This document shows, in pieces, positions 14,838 through 22,710 of a DNA stretch of 39,755 bases (positions within the stretch are counted from its first letter, which is position 1; the number at the start of each line of letters is the position of its first letter). The stretch is from AC-32 sp038236705 (lineage in GTDB: Bacteria > Actinomycetota > Thermoleophilia > Gaiellales > Gaiellaceae): NCBI GenBank assembly GCA_038236705.1, contig JBBRZN010000019.1:1-39755 (forward strand). Reading direction: 5' to 3'. Both the position numbers and the translations under genes were made by a program. Below the pieces are notes generated by a model. The model saw nothing but the letters and a program-made list of their open reading frames with translations, was not told the origin of the DNA and ran no database searches.

Positions 14838-16607
14838 TCAGGCGTCGGGCTCGACCACGACGCAGAGAACCTGTCCGCTCCTGACCGCCTGCCCGGGCTC
14901 GACGGAGAGGTCGGTGACAACTCCGGCACGGTGCGCCGCGATCTCGTTCTCCATCTTCATCGCCTCGACGACGCAGATCACCTGGCCGGCCTCGATCGCG
15001 TCGCCCTCCGCGACCTCGACGGCGAGCACGGTGCCCTGCATCGGGGTCACGACCGCGTCCTTGGCGCCGCCGTGGCCGCCGGCGGCCACGCGGTCACGGC
15101 GGCGTCTGGCGAGCTCGGCGTGCGCGGGCTCGGGCACGAGGGTCTGTACCTCGTAGCGCCGACCGTCGAGCTCGACGGTCGAGGTCCGGGCCCTCAGCGG
15201 CGCGCCGTCCGAGACCAACGGTACCGTTGTTGTCCGATGAGACAACTGTTCCGCACGCTCCGCCAGCTCCTCGGACTCGACAATGCCGTGACACGTGGCG
15301 CCTTCGGCAAAGCAGGGGTGCTCGAGCAGCGCCCGGTGGAAGCCGAGCAGCGTGGTGATGCCTCCGATCTCGAACTCGTCGAGCGCTCGAAGCATCCGCC
15401 GCCGCGCGTGCTCGCGGTCAACCCCTTGGACGATCAGCTTCGCGACGAGCGGGTCGTAGAGCGCCGGAATCTCGGAACCTGCGGTCACGCCGGAATCGAC
15501 CCGCACCCCGGGGCCGCCCGGCTCCCGGTAGCTCGTGATCCTCCCGGGGCTCGGGAGAAAGCCGTTGGAGGGGTCCTCCGCGTTGAGGCGGCACTCGATC
15601 GCGTGCCCGGTCAGCCGGACGTCCTCCTGGCGCAGCCATAGCGGCTCTCCGGCCGCGATGAGAACCTGCTCACGAACGAGGTCCAGGCCGGTGGCCATCT
15701 CGGTGACCGTGTGCTCGACCTGGATGCGGGTGTTCATCTCGAGGAAGAAGTACTCGCCCTCGCGGGAGAGAAGGCCTTCGATCGTGCCGGCACTGCGGTA
15801 TCCGACGGCACGGGCTGCCTCGACGGCGATCCCACCGATGCGCTCTCGGAGCTCCTCGTCGACGGCTGGTGACGGCGTCTCCTCCACGAGCTTCTGGTGC
15901 CGGCGCTGGATCGTGCAGTCGCGCTCGCCGAGATGGATCACGTTCCCGTGGGCATCGGCGAGCACCTGCACCTCGACGTGGCGAGGGTCTTCGAGGTAGC
16001 GCTCCACGTACACGGTCGGGTCGGCGAAGTACGCCTCGCCCTCCCGCTGGGCGGACTCGAAGGCTCGCTCGGCCTCCGCGGGGTCGTGCACGACCCTTAG
16101 GCCCTTACCGCCGCCTCCGGCCGCTGCCTTGATCGCGATCGGCCACCCGAGCTCGTCGCCGAGGCGCCTGACCTCCTCGGGAGAGGTGACCGGCTCGGTC
16201 GTCCCCGGAACCACCGGAACACCGGCCGCCGTCATGCGCTCGCGGGCGGCGGTCTTCGAGCCCATCACCTCGATCGCCTCGGGGGGCGGGCCGATCCAGA
16301 CGAGGCCGGCGCCCTCCACCGCTCGGGCAAACCCTGCGTTCTCGGCGAGGAAGCCGTATCCGGGGTGGACCGCCTTCGCTCCGGCTCGATCCGCGACCTC
16401 GAGCAGGCTCTCCTCGTTGAGGTAGCTCTCGGCGGGCGCTCCGGGGCCGATCAGGTACGCCTCGTCGGCCGCGGAGACGTGCAGCGAGCTCCGGTCGGCC
16501 TCCGAGTACACGGCGACCGTTCCGATCCCGAGCTCGCGCAGGGTGCGAAAGACGCGGACGGCGATCTCGCCGCGATTGGCTACGAGAACTTTCGAGAACG
16601 GCGGCAC
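14838..16607 (-). CDS. acyl-CoA carboxylase alpha subunit (biotin carboxylase plus biotin carrier)
   Basis: A 589-residue actinobacterial-type AccA3/PccA. The biotin carboxylase part (about 1-450) shows VLVANRGEIAVRVFRTLREL, the glycine-rich ATP loop AAAGGGGKGLRVV, FLEMNTRIQVEHTVTE and the C-terminal BC domain. A linker and a biotinyl domain follow (about 515-589), with the biotin site VEAMKMENEI and the lysine at residue 551. It carboxylates biotin using ATP and bicarbonate; the partner beta subunit is probably the gene at 20646-22211. The substrate (acetyl-, propionyl- or other acyl-CoA) is not decided by this subunit. AGGGAG lies 9 nt before the GTG start, so this gene has a leader. It is divergent from pgsA with only 19 nt between the starts. 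Confidence 0.93.
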   Translation of the reverse strand: MPPFSKVLVANRGEIAVRVFRTLRELGIGTVAVYSEADRSSLHVSAADEAYLIGPGAPAESYLNEESLLEVADRAGAKAVHPGYGFLAENAGFARAVEGAGLVWIGPPPEAIEVMGSKTAARERMTAAGVPVVPGTTEPVTSPEEVRRLGDELGWPIAIKAAAGGGGKGLRVVHDPAEAERAFESAQREGEAYFADPTVYVERYLEDPRHVEVQVLADAHGNVIHLGERDCTIQRRHQKLVEETPSPAVDEELRERIGGIAVEAARAVGYRSAGTIEGLLSREGEYFFLEMNTRIQVEHTVTEMATGLDLVREQVLIAAGEPLWLRQEDVRLTGHAIECRLNAEDPSNGFLPSPGRITSYREPGGPGVRVDSGVTAGSEIPALYDPLVAKLIVQGVDREHARRRMLRALDEFEIGGITTLLGFHRALLEHPCFAEGATCHGIVESEELAERAEQLSHRTTTVPLVSDGAPLRARTSTVELDGRRYEVQTLVPEPAHAELARRRRDRVAAGGHGGAKDAVVTPMQGTVLAVEVAEGDAIEAGQVICVVEAMKMENEIAAHRAGVVTDLSVEPGQAVRSGQVLCVVVEPDA

Positions 16608-16612
16608 GGCCG

Positions 16613-16618
16613 TATTCT
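16613..16618 (+). promoter_or_regulatory. -10-like hexamer TATTCT for leaderless pgsA
   Basis: TATTCT ends 8 nt before ATG 16627, in a divergent gap of only 19 nt. A leaderless pgsA transcript fits this lack of space. The rest of the promoter would lie inside the carboxylase coding region. Confidence 0.5.
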
Positions 16619-16626
16619 CCCTGCGG

Positions 16627-17172
16627 ATGAGCCTGGCCGATCAGTTGACGCTCGCCCGCGCCGCGGCGGTGCCAATCGTGATCACCCTCTTCGTCTGGGA
16701 CTTCGGAGGGCACGACTGGTGGGCCACCGGCGTCTTCATCGGCGCGATGAGCACCGATTGGTTCGACGGACGCGTCGCTCGCTGGCGCGGGCACTCGTCG
16801 TCGCTCGGCTCGTTGCTCGACCCGGTCGCCGACAAGCTGCTGGTCATGGCCGTGCTGATCGTCCTCATCGATCCTGGGGTGTTCCCGGGCTGGATGGTCG
16901 CGGCGATCGTCGCGCGTGAGTTCCTCGTCTCGGGCCTACGCCTCGCGGCTCTCGAACGCGGCGTGGTCATGCAGGCGCGCGACCTCGGAAAGCTGAAGAC
17001 GTGGTCCCAGGCAACGGCCGCGGCGATCGGTGGGTTCGCCGCCGCCGGAGCCTGGGACGACAGCGCCGCGTGGTGGGCGCTGCTCGTCGCCCTCGTGCTG
17101 ACCTGGGTCTCGGGCCTGGACTACGCCCGGGTGGCCCCGAGCCTCTTGCGCGGCCGGCCGGTCTTGCCCTAG
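16627..17172 (+). CDS. pgsA: CDP-alcohol phosphatidyltransferase, probably phosphatidylglycerophosphate synthase
   Basis: A 181-residue integral membrane enzyme with the CDP-alcohol motif D-G-x2-A-R-x8-G-x3-D-x3-D at about residues 45-66 (FDGRVARWRGHSSSLGSLLD, then PVADK). It probably makes phosphatidylglycerophosphate from CDP-diacylglycerol and glycerol-3-phosphate. About five or six membrane helices are visible. The frame extends upstream, but ATG 16627 is preferred because TATTCT ends 8 nt before it and MSLADQLTLARA is the typical N-terminus. A related family member with another alcohol substrate is possible. The stop overlaps that of the next, convergent small gene (CTAG). Confidence 0.85.
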   Translation: MSLADQLTLARAAAVPIVITLFVWDFGGHDWWATGVFIGAMSTDWFDGRVARWRGHSSSLGSLLDPVADKLLVMAVLIVLIDPGVFPGWMVAAIVAREFLVSGLRLAALERGVVMQARDLGKLKTWSQATAAAIGGFAAAGAWDDSAAWWALLVALVLTWVSGLDYARVAPSLLRGRPVLP

Positions 17173-17339
17173 GCGGGCTCTTCGAGCTCGCCGTCGTCGG
17201 CGTTCTCGCGGATTCCCTGCTCTCGCCACGCGCTCCGGTGAGCCGGCGGGCGTAGGTCGCGTGTCAGCAGTTCCTCGACCGCGCGGAGAATCGCCTCGCG
17301 CTCCTCTCCAAACGGTTCTGGCCTGATCTCGCCGTCCAC
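17169..17339 (-). CDS. 56-residue protein, possible acyl-CoA carboxylase epsilon-like subunit
   Basis: A short acidic/helical protein containing EEREAILRAVEELLTRDL and then RSAWREQGIREN. A helix followed by a conserved R-S-x-W segment near the C-terminus is like the small epsilon (AccE/PccE) subunits of actinobacterial acyl-CoA carboxylases, which stabilise the alpha-beta complex. The nearby carboxylase alpha and beta genes fit, but the match is weak and short. I chose GTG 17339, not the in-frame ATG at 17369, because TAGGCT ends 7 nt before it and the upstream residues (MCCCGFRLPG) look spurious. It overlaps the pgsA stop tail-to-tail. Confidence 0.55.
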   Translation of the reverse strand: MDGEIRPEPFGEEREAILRAVEELLTRDLRPPAHRSAWREQGIRENADDGELEEPA

Positions 17340-17346
17340 GCCCGGC

Positions 17347-17352
17347 AGCCTA
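17347..17352 (-). promoter_or_regulatory. -10-like hexamer TAGGCT for the leaderless 56-residue gene
   Basis: TAGGCT on the minus strand ends 7 nt before GTG 17339. It occupies the 49-nt gap shared with the divergent NlpC/P60 gene. Confidence 0.45.
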
Positions 17353-17388
17353 AAGCCGCAGCAGCACATGGACGATACGAACTGCGGA

Positions 17389-18447
17389 ATGAGCCGCTTT
17401 CTGGTCCTAGTCGTCTGCTGCGCGCTGCTGGCCGTGCCCTCCGCTCTCGCGGGGAAGATCGGCGACCCCGGAAAGTCCCGTGGTACGAGCGGCCCCGCGC
17501 CGACTTCCTGGGCGAAGGCTCACATCCGCTACGTGGTGGCCCACGGCCTGATGGCGAAGTCTGTCGGGGCCTTCCGCGCCGGCGACACCCTGACCCAGGG
17601 CGAGCTCGCCACGCTCGTCGCCGGCCTCACCAAACAGCCGGCAGCAGCCTTGGCGAGCCCTTCGGCCCCGGTGACGGTGGCGCAGCTCGACGCGCGGCTC
17701 GTGCGCTCGCTCCAGCTCTCCGACGCGGCGACTGCCTTCAAAGACGGCGCTCTTGCAGCCGGCCTGACCGTTCCCTCCCGCTTCGGGACGGAGAGCGTGG
17801 CGCGCCTGCTCGGCCTGCGGACCGACCACCCTCTCAAGCAGGACAACCTCGAGCTTCTCCCCAGCGACCCCGTGAGCCGCGCCGAGACGGCCTATTCGGT
17901 CGCGAAGATCCTCCATTTCAAGGGCTGGGAGCGAGAATACGCCCTGGACGCGGCAACCACCTTCTCGCTCCCGCAACTCGGCTCCTGGCAGAAACGCGTG
18001 CTCAACACGGCGGTCCGGTTCATCGGCTTCCCCTACGTCTGGGGCGGGACGAGTGAGCTCGCCGAGGCTCCGTTCGGCATCAGCGCACCGGGCGGCTTCG
18101 ACTGCTCCGGCTTCGTCTGGCGCGTCTACAAGCTCCAGGCCTACCCCGGCGGGACAGCGCTTGCAGCGGCGATCAAAGGCCGCACGACCTACCAGATGAG
18201 CGGCGAGGTGCCGAAGGGCAAGCGCATCACGTACGCCAAGCTTGCACCCGGGGACGTGCTCTTCTTCGGCCCGAACGGGCCGCGCTCGCAGTCGGGCTCG
18301 ATCGGGCACACCGGCATTTACCTCGGCGCCGGCTGGATGATCCACTCATCCGGGCAGGGCGTCGCGATGAGCCCGCTCACGGGTTGGTACCGGCAGCAGT
18401 TCGCCTGGGGTCGCCGGCCCCTCGCCGAAGCCGGCCTGGCGCCCTAG
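17389..18447 (+). CDS. secreted NlpC/P60 peptidoglycan endopeptidase
   Basis: A 352-residue protein with a signal peptide (MSRFLVLVVCCALLAVPSALA). An S-layer-homology-like helical region follows (about 30-200, AHIRYVVAHGLMAKS, DTLTQGELATLVAGL, DPVSRAETAYSVAKIL), and then an NlpC/P60 cysteine peptidase domain. Catalytic residues are C239 (GGFDCSGFVW), H307 (SIGHTGIYLG) and probably H319 (HSSGQG). It should cleave peptide stems of peptidoglycan in cell separation or wall remodelling. An in-frame ATG at 17368 would spoil the signal peptide, so I chose 17389. A two-tier hairpin follows the gene. Confidence 0.88.
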   Translation: MSRFLVLVVCCALLAVPSALAGKIGDPGKSRGTSGPAPTSWAKAHIRYVVAHGLMAKSVGAFRAGDTLTQGELATLVAGLTKQPAAALASPSAPVTVAQLDARLVRSLQLSDAATAFKDGALAAGLTVPSRFGTESVARLLGLRTDHPLKQDNLELLPSDPVSRAETAYSVAKILHFKGWEREYALDAATTFSLPQLGSWQKRVLNTAVRFIGFPYVWGGTSELAEAPFGISAPGGFDCSGFVWRVYKLQAYPGGTALAAAIKGRTTYQMSGEVPKGKRITYAKLAPGDVLFFGPNGPRSQSGSIGHTGIYLGAGWMIHSSGQGVAMSPLTGWYRQQFAWGRRPLAEAGLAP

Positions 18448-18455
18448 CCGCCGGG

Positions 18456-18499
18456 ACGGGCGAGGGCACGAACCCCCCTTCCGGGGGATTGTCGCCCGT
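18456..18499 (+). terminator. two-tier hairpin after the NlpC/P60 gene
   Basis: Outer arms ACGGGCGA (18456-18463) and TCGCCCGT (18492-18499) pair perfectly, and an inner C5/G5 stem lies at about 18473-18487. Only two T's follow, so this is a candidate terminator. The rest of the gap to 18553 shows no clear promoter. Confidence 0.45.
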
Positions 18500-18553
18500 T
18501 TGCAGGCGTTCGACAATCGACGGCGTCCTGTAATGCGTCGTGGGAGGTTGAAG

Positions 18554-18670
18554 ATGTTGCACTGGAAGCCCCGCCTCGTTGTCCTTGCCGCCATCCTCGC
18601 GCTGGTTCTCGCAGCGCTCGGCGGTCTCGGCTTCGAAGGCCCCCTGTCCGGCTACAACCTGTACTGGTAG
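18554..18670 (+). CDS. 38-residue hydrophobic peptide
   Basis: A very short frame from ATG 18554 with a good ribosome-binding site GGGAGG (18542-18547, 6 nt spacing). It encodes a basic start MLHWKPR, one hydrophobic helix (VVLAAILALVLAALGG) and a C-terminus ending GYNLYW. The strong ribosome site, signal-like topology and aromatic C-terminus suggest a true single-pass or secreted micro-protein rather than chance. It ends 7 nt before the GGDEF/HD-GYP gene, so the two are likely co-transcribed. The function is unknown. The terminal tryptophan motif could be checked in relatives. Confidence 0.6.
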   Translation: MLHWKPRLVVLAAILALVLAALGGLGFEGPLSGYNLYW

Positions 18671-18677
18671 CCCCAAC

Positions 18678-20510
18678 ATGACTCGCCGCGCCTTGCCGCC
18701 GCCGCGGCTTCTGGCAGTCCTCATCCCCGTGTGCGCCGCTGGCCTCGGCGTCGCGTGCGCCGCAGCCGCCGCGTTCGCGATCACGCCGCACAAGGCCGCG
18801 ACGCTGCTCGGACTGGCCGCACTGATGAGTGCCTCGACGCTGGCCGACCGCTTCCCGGTGCCGGTGGAAGGAGTGGATACCGGCGGCGTCTCGCTCTCGT
18901 TCGTCTTCGGGGTTGCGTCGATCGTCCTCTTCGGCTGGGCCGCCGGGCTGATGGTCGTCTTCCTGGCGCCGGCAATCACGCAGCTGCTCGAGCACCGGCC
19001 GCCTGTGCGGATCGCCTACAACGTCTCGGTGCTCGCGCTGGCCGCCACAGCGGCCGGACTCGTGTCGGCGCCGCTGCACGGCGAAGGCGCGGGCGGAGTG
19101 CTAGCGCGCGTTGGCGCCGCCGCCTCAGCCCAGTACACGGTCAACCTGATCCTGATCACGGCAGTCGTCGCCGTGAGCTCACGCCGCTCGCTCTTCGCGC
19201 TTGCGCGCACGAACATCCGCTGGACGATCGTCCCGTTCTCGCTGATGGCCTCTGCCGCGCTGATGCTGGTCGTGCTCTGGCAGCGCTCCCCGTTCCTGTC
19301 CGTGGCGCTCGTCGGGCCGCTGCTCGCGATCCAGCTCTACCAGCGCGCGATCGTCGGCGCGCTTCGGGCCATGCGGCTCGCCCTGACGGACCCGCTCACC
19401 GGCCTCGGCAACCACCGGCACTTCCATGAACGCCTCGAGCGAGAGCTGCGGTACGCGCACGAGCGTGCTCTCCCGCTCACCCTTTGCCTGATCGACCTCG
19501 ACGACTTCAAGCGAATCAACGATCGCTTCGGCCATCCGGCGGGTGACCGCGTGCTGTCGCAGCTCGCAGCGCGTCTGCGTCAGACGGGCGAGGCCTTCCG
19601 CCTCGGCGGGGACGAGTTCGCGCTGCTGCTCCCCGGCTCCGACGAGCACGCTGCTCTGGCCGCGGCGGAGTCCGTCGTCGACCGGATCGCCGCGCTGAAG
19701 CTCGAGCAGGTCGGCTCGGTCACCGTCAGCGTAGGGGTCGCCACCTCGCCGCAGCACGCCGAGGAGCGCGACGAGCTCGTCCGGCTCGCCGACAGCGCCC
19801 TCTACTGGGCCAAGGAGTACGGCAAGAACCGCGTCCGCGCCTACCGGCCCGACGTGATCGAGCTAGCCGAGCTCAAGAGGCTGGCGAGCGGCCCCGATCG
19901 TGCAGCGCGCTTCCGCGCCGCCGCGAGCCTCGCGCGCGCCGTGGACGCTCGCGACGTCTACACCGGCAGCCATTCACAGCGTGTCGCCGACCTCGCGGCG
20001 CGCACGGCACGGCGGCTGGGCCTCCCCGACGAGGATGTCGAGCTCACCCGGCTCGCAGCGAGCCTGCACGATCTCGGCAAGCTCGCGATCCCCGAAGAGA
20101 TCCTGCGCAAGCCCGGTCCGCTCACCGAGCCGGAGCGGATGGTGCTAGAGCGCCACCCGCAGATCGGGTTCCGGATGCTCGAGAGCCTCGGCGTCGACCC
20201 GGTGGCCGACTGGGTGCTTCACCATCACGAGCGCTGGGACGGCAGCGGCTACCCGGACGGCCTGCTGGGTGAGCGCATCCCGCTCGGCGCGCGCATCATC
20301 TTCGTTGCCGACGCGTACGACGCGATGACCTCTGAGCGCGTCTATCGACGCCGGGTTGCGCCCGAGCAGGCCGTTGCCGAGCTCGAGCGCTGCGCCGGAT
20401 CGCAGTTCGACCCGGAGATCGTCGCGGCGCTGGCAGACGAGCTCGCACTCCAGGAGACGCCGCTCGCGCTCCACGAGACGCCGCCCGCCGCCGCAGCCCT
20501 CGCCTCCTGA
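18678..20510 (+). CDS. membrane protein with GGDEF and HD-GYP domains (c-di-GMP turnover)
   Basis: A 610-residue signalling protein. An N-terminal block of about seven transmembrane helices (1-230, MASE-like) is followed by a GGDEF domain with intact GGDEF at residues 310-314 and no obvious RxxD inhibitory site. An HD-GYP domain comes next (HD at 464-465, GYP at 524-526, HHERWDGSGYPDGL intact). It can in principle both make and degrade c-di-GMP in response to a membrane signal. The C-terminus is a short Ala/Leu-rich tail. The frame is open further upstream over the 38-residue gene; ATG 18678 gives the natural basic start MTRRALPPP. Which activity dominates cannot be told. Confidence 0.92.
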   Translation: MTRRALPPPRLLAVLIPVCAAGLGVACAAAAAFAITPHKAATLLGLAALMSASTLADRFPVPVEGVDTGGVSLSFVFGVASIVLFGWAAGLMVVFLAPAITQLLEHRPPVRIAYNVSVLALAATAAGLVSAPLHGEGAGGVLARVGAAASAQYTVNLILITAVVAVSSRRSLFALARTNIRWTIVPFSLMASAALMLVVLWQRSPFLSVALVGPLLAIQLYQRAIVGALRAMRLALTDPLTGLGNHRHFHERLERELRYAHERALPLTLCLIDLDDFKRINDRFGHPAGDRVLSQLAARLRQTGEAFRLGGDEFALLLPGSDEHAALAAAESVVDRIAALKLEQVGSVTVSVGVATSPQHAEERDELVRLADSALYWAKEYGKNRVRAYRPDVIELAELKRLASGPDRAARFRAAASLARAVDARDVYTGSHSQRVADLAARTARRLGLPDEDVELTRLAASLHDLGKLAIPEEILRKPGPLTEPERMVLERHPQIGFRMLESLGVDPVADWVLHHHERWDGSGYPDGLLGERIPLGARIIFVADAYDAMTSERVYRRRVAPEQAVAELERCAGSQFDPEIVAALADELALQETPLALHETPPAAAALAS

Positions 20511-20645
20511 GGCCGACAAGTGGAACAATAGCCCCAGCGCCCGGCACGCTTTCGGCACGAAATCGGCACCCATGGGTGCGCTTTTCGGCGATAGTCTCGC
20601 CTTGGGGAGGAGGCCGGGCGAACCGTACTAAGGGACCGCTAGCCG
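20511..20645. promoter_or_regulatory. convergent intergenic gap with three 11-bp-phased CGGCAC motifs
   Basis: No gene is seen. GCCGACAA at 20512-20519 is followed by CGGCAC at 20542-20547, 20553-20558 and 20564-20569, exactly 11 bp apart, about one helical turn. The same GCCGACAA plus phased CGGCAC layout occurs after mdh at 8229-8254. Both flanking genes end here, so a promoter role is not obvious. Confidence 0.5.
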
Positions 20646-22211
20646 CTAGAGCGGAATGTTCCCGTGCTTCCTCGGAGGCCGGCGCTCTCGCTTGGTCAGC
20701 GCCGTCTCCAGCGCGTCCGCGAGCATCGGCCGGGTGCGCCGAGGCTCGATCACGTCGTCGACGTAGCCCCGCTCGGCCGCCACGTACGGATTGGCGAAGC
20801 GTTCGCGGTAGTCCTCGATCAACTCTGCGCGCTTGGCCTCCGAATCCTCGGCGGCCTCGAGCTCCTTGCGGAAGATGATGTTCACCGCCCCCTCCGGCCC
20901 CATCACCGCCACCTCGGCGGTCGGCCAGGCGAAGTTGAAATCGGCGCGGATGTGCTTCGAGCTCATCACGTCGTAGGCGCCGCCGTATGCCTTGCGCGTG
21001 ATCACCGCGAGCTTCGGCACCGTCGCCTCGGCGTACGCGTAGAGCAGCTTGGCGCCGTGTCGAATGATCCCGCCCCACTCCTGCGCCGTCCCGGGCAGAA
21101 AGCCGGGCACGTCCACGAACGTGACCAGCGGAATGTTGAAGGCGTCGCAGGTCCGAACGAACCGGGCCGCCTTCACCGACGAGTCGATGTCGAGCACCCC
21201 GGCCAGAGCGCGTGGCTGGTTGCCGACGACGCCCACGGGGTGACCGTTCAGGCGCGCGAAGCCACAGATGATGTTCTCGGCCCAGCGTTCATGCACCTCC
21301 AGGAATTCACCCTCGTCGAAGACGCGCCGAACGACATCCTTCATGTCGTACGGCTTCGCGGGGTCGTCGGGCACCAGCGTGTCGAGCTCGGCGTCCTCCC
21401 GGCTCACCGGGTCGGACGGCTCAGAGTACGGCGGCGGGTCGACGTTGTTCTGCGGGAGGAACGAGAGCAGGTAGCGCGCATCCTCGAGGCACGCTTCCTC
21501 GTCAGGGGCGACGAAGTGGGCCACGCCCGACTTGATTGCGTGCGTGAGAGCACCGCCGAGCTCCTCGAAGCTCACCTCCTCGCCGGTCACCGTCTTCACG
21601 ACGTCGGGACCGGTGATGAACATGTACGAGCTGCCTTCGACCATCAGGACGAAGTCGGTGATCGCCGGTGAGTAGACCGCACCGCCGGCGCAGGGGCCCA
21701 TGACCAGGCTGATCTGCGGGATCAGCCCGGAGCACTGGACATTGCGCCAGAAGATCTCGGCATACCCGGCGAGCGAGACCACGCCCTCCTGGATGCGGGC
21801 GCCGCCCGAGTCGTTGATCCCGATCACGGGACAGCCGAGCTTCGCGGCCAGGTCCATCACCTTGCAGATCTTCTCGGCGAAGACCTCCGAGAGGCTGCCG
21901 CCGAAGACCGTGAAGTCCTGTGAGAACACGAAGACCTTCCGTCCGAAGATCGTCCCGTAGCCGGTAACGACCGCGTCGCCGTAGGGCCGCCTCTCGCGCA
22001 TGCCGAACTCGGCTTCGCGGTGGCGGACATAGCGGTCGAGCTCGACGAACGAGCCCGGGTCGAGGAGCTTCTCCGCGCGTTCGCGGGCCAGCAGCTTGCC
22101 CTGTGAGCGTTGCCGCTCGACGGCGCTCTCGCTGCCGGCGTGGAGCGCCTCCGCGCGTAGCTCCTCTAGCCTGCGGCGCTTCGCCTCGGTGGAGTCCATC
22201 TCGGTCGACAC
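20646..22211 (-). CDS. acyl-CoA carboxylase beta subunit (carboxyltransferase; propionyl/acetyl-CoA)
   Basis: A 521-residue carboxyltransferase of the PccB/AccD5 type. Oxyanion-hole segments SGGARIQEGV (first crotonase half) and FLPGTAQEWGGIIRHG (second half) are present, together with FVDVPGF and ITRKAYGGAYDVM. With the biotinylated alpha subunit at 14838-16607 it would make malonyl- or methylmalonyl-CoA. The family favours propionyl-CoA, but the choice is not certain. I chose GTG 22211 (MSTEMDSTEAK) because TACGCT ends 6 nt before it; ATG 22199 is the alternative. The longer open frame to 22352 begins with a hydrophobic stretch not seen in the family. A truncated Rrf2 gene is divergent. Confidence 0.93.
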   Translation of the reverse strand: MSTEMDSTEAKRRRLEELRAEALHAGSESAVERQRSQGKLLARERAEKLLDPGSFVELDRYVRHREAEFGMRERRPYGDAVVTGYGTIFGRKVFVFSQDFTVFGGSLSEVFAEKICKVMDLAAKLGCPVIGINDSGGARIQEGVVSLAGYAEIFWRNVQCSGLIPQISLVMGPCAGGAVYSPAITDFVLMVEGSSYMFITGPDVVKTVTGEEVSFEELGGALTHAIKSGVAHFVAPDEEACLEDARYLLSFLPQNNVDPPPYSEPSDPVSREDAELDTLVPDDPAKPYDMKDVVRRVFDEGEFLEVHERWAENIICGFARLNGHPVGVVGNQPRALAGVLDIDSSVKAARFVRTCDAFNIPLVTFVDVPGFLPGTAQEWGGIIRHGAKLLYAYAEATVPKLAVITRKAYGGAYDVMSSKHIRADFNFAWPTAEVAVMGPEGAVNIIFRKELEAAEDSEAKRAELIEDYRERFANPYVAAERGYVDDVIEPRRTRPMLADALETALTKRERRPPRKHGNIPL

Positions 22212-22217
22212 GAGCCG

Positions 22218-22223
22218 AGCGTA
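22218..22223 (-). promoter_or_regulatory. -10-like hexamer TACGCT before the carboxylase beta gene
   Basis: TACGCT on the minus strand ends 6 nt before GTG 22211. The spacing is at the short end of the leaderless pattern. Confidence 0.35.
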
Positions 22224-22243
22224 TCGCCGGACCCGACCGTCAT

Positions 22244-22284
22244 GCGGGGGAGATATCCCCGAAAGCGGGGTCTGGGGATCGCCT
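22244..22284. repeat. overlapping hairpins in the divergent rrf2-carboxylase gap
   Basis: GGGGA-GATA-TCCCC and CCCCG-AAAG-CGGGG share the same C-run, so they exclude each other, and a further GGGG block follows. Such alternative stems could control read-through or translation of the Rrf2-like gene. No known riboswitch pattern is recognised. Confidence 0.35.
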
Positions 22285-22357
22285 TTATGGGGGGATCCGG
22301 AGAGGTCGAGGAAGACCGCCGCTCCGAAGAAGAAGGCTCCTGCCAGAATCAAGAGCG

Positions 22358-22699
22358 ATGCGGGTCTCGGCGAAAGTGGACTACGCCCTGCGCGCGAGCG
22401 CGGAGCTCGCAGCGGCGGCGAGCGGCGTGCCGCAAAAGGGCGACCTGATCGCCCGGGCTCAAAAGATCCCGCTCAAGTTCCTCGAGAACATCCTGCTCGA
22501 CCTCAAGCACGCCGGCCTCGTGCAGAGCCAGCGCGGTGCCGAAGGCGGCTACTGGCTGGCGAAGGCGCCCGAGGAGATCACCCTCGCCGACGTGATCCGC
22601 GCCGTCGGGGGCCCGATCGCCAACGTACGTGGCCAGCGAGTTGCTGGAGATTGCCCAAGGCGGCAGACGGCGTCCAGCGAGAACCGTCGCCGGGACTAG
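22358..22699 (+). CDS. Rrf2-family transcriptional regulator, C-terminally truncated
   Basis: A 113-residue protein with a clear Rrf2 winged-helix domain: MRVSAKVDYALRASAELAAA, then IPLKFLENILLDLKHAGLV, SQRGAEGGYWLAK and LADVIRAVGGPIANVRGQR. Family members are usually about 140-150 residues. Here the sequence changes after NVRGQR into VAGDCPRRQTASSENRRRD and stops, so the C-terminal helix is missing. Only one cysteine is left, so an IscR-type Fe-S cluster is unlikely. A CymR-like role for the sulfur-amino-acid enzyme downstream is plausible but unproven. The TAG stop is part of the next gene's -10-like hexamer. No matching C-terminal helix is visible in the other frames. Confidence 0.82.
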   Translation: MRVSAKVDYALRASAELAAAASGVPQKGDLIARAQKIPLKFLENILLDLKHAGLVQSQRGAEGGYWLAKAPEEITLADVIRAVGGPIANVRGQRVAGDCPRRQTASSENRRRD

Positions 22700-22702
22700 A
22701 GT
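22697..22702 (+). promoter_or_regulatory. -10-like hexamer TAGAGT for leaderless PLP enzyme, overlapping the rrf2 stop
   Basis: TAGAGT ends 8 nt before GTG 22711. Its first three bases are the TAG stop codon of the Rrf2-like gene. Confidence 0.45.
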
Positions 22703-22710
22703 TGGCCGCT

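Noticed and set aside
17340..17369. ATG 17369 start for the 56-aa gene
   Set aside because: It adds MCCCGFRLPG, which covers the -10-like box; GTG 17339 has the standard spacing.
18448..18553. Riboswitch (c-di-AMP or c-di-GMP) near the NlpC/P60 and GGDEF genes
   Set aside because: The stems do not match conserved cores I know; a terminator explains the hairpin, and there is no room upstream of the NlpC gene.
22212..22352. Hydrophobic N-terminus for the carboxylase beta subunit (MILAGAFFFGAAVFL)
   Set aside because: A carboxylase does not carry such a segment; it is an open-frame extension through the divergent leader, and GTG 22211 or ATG 22199 fits the family.
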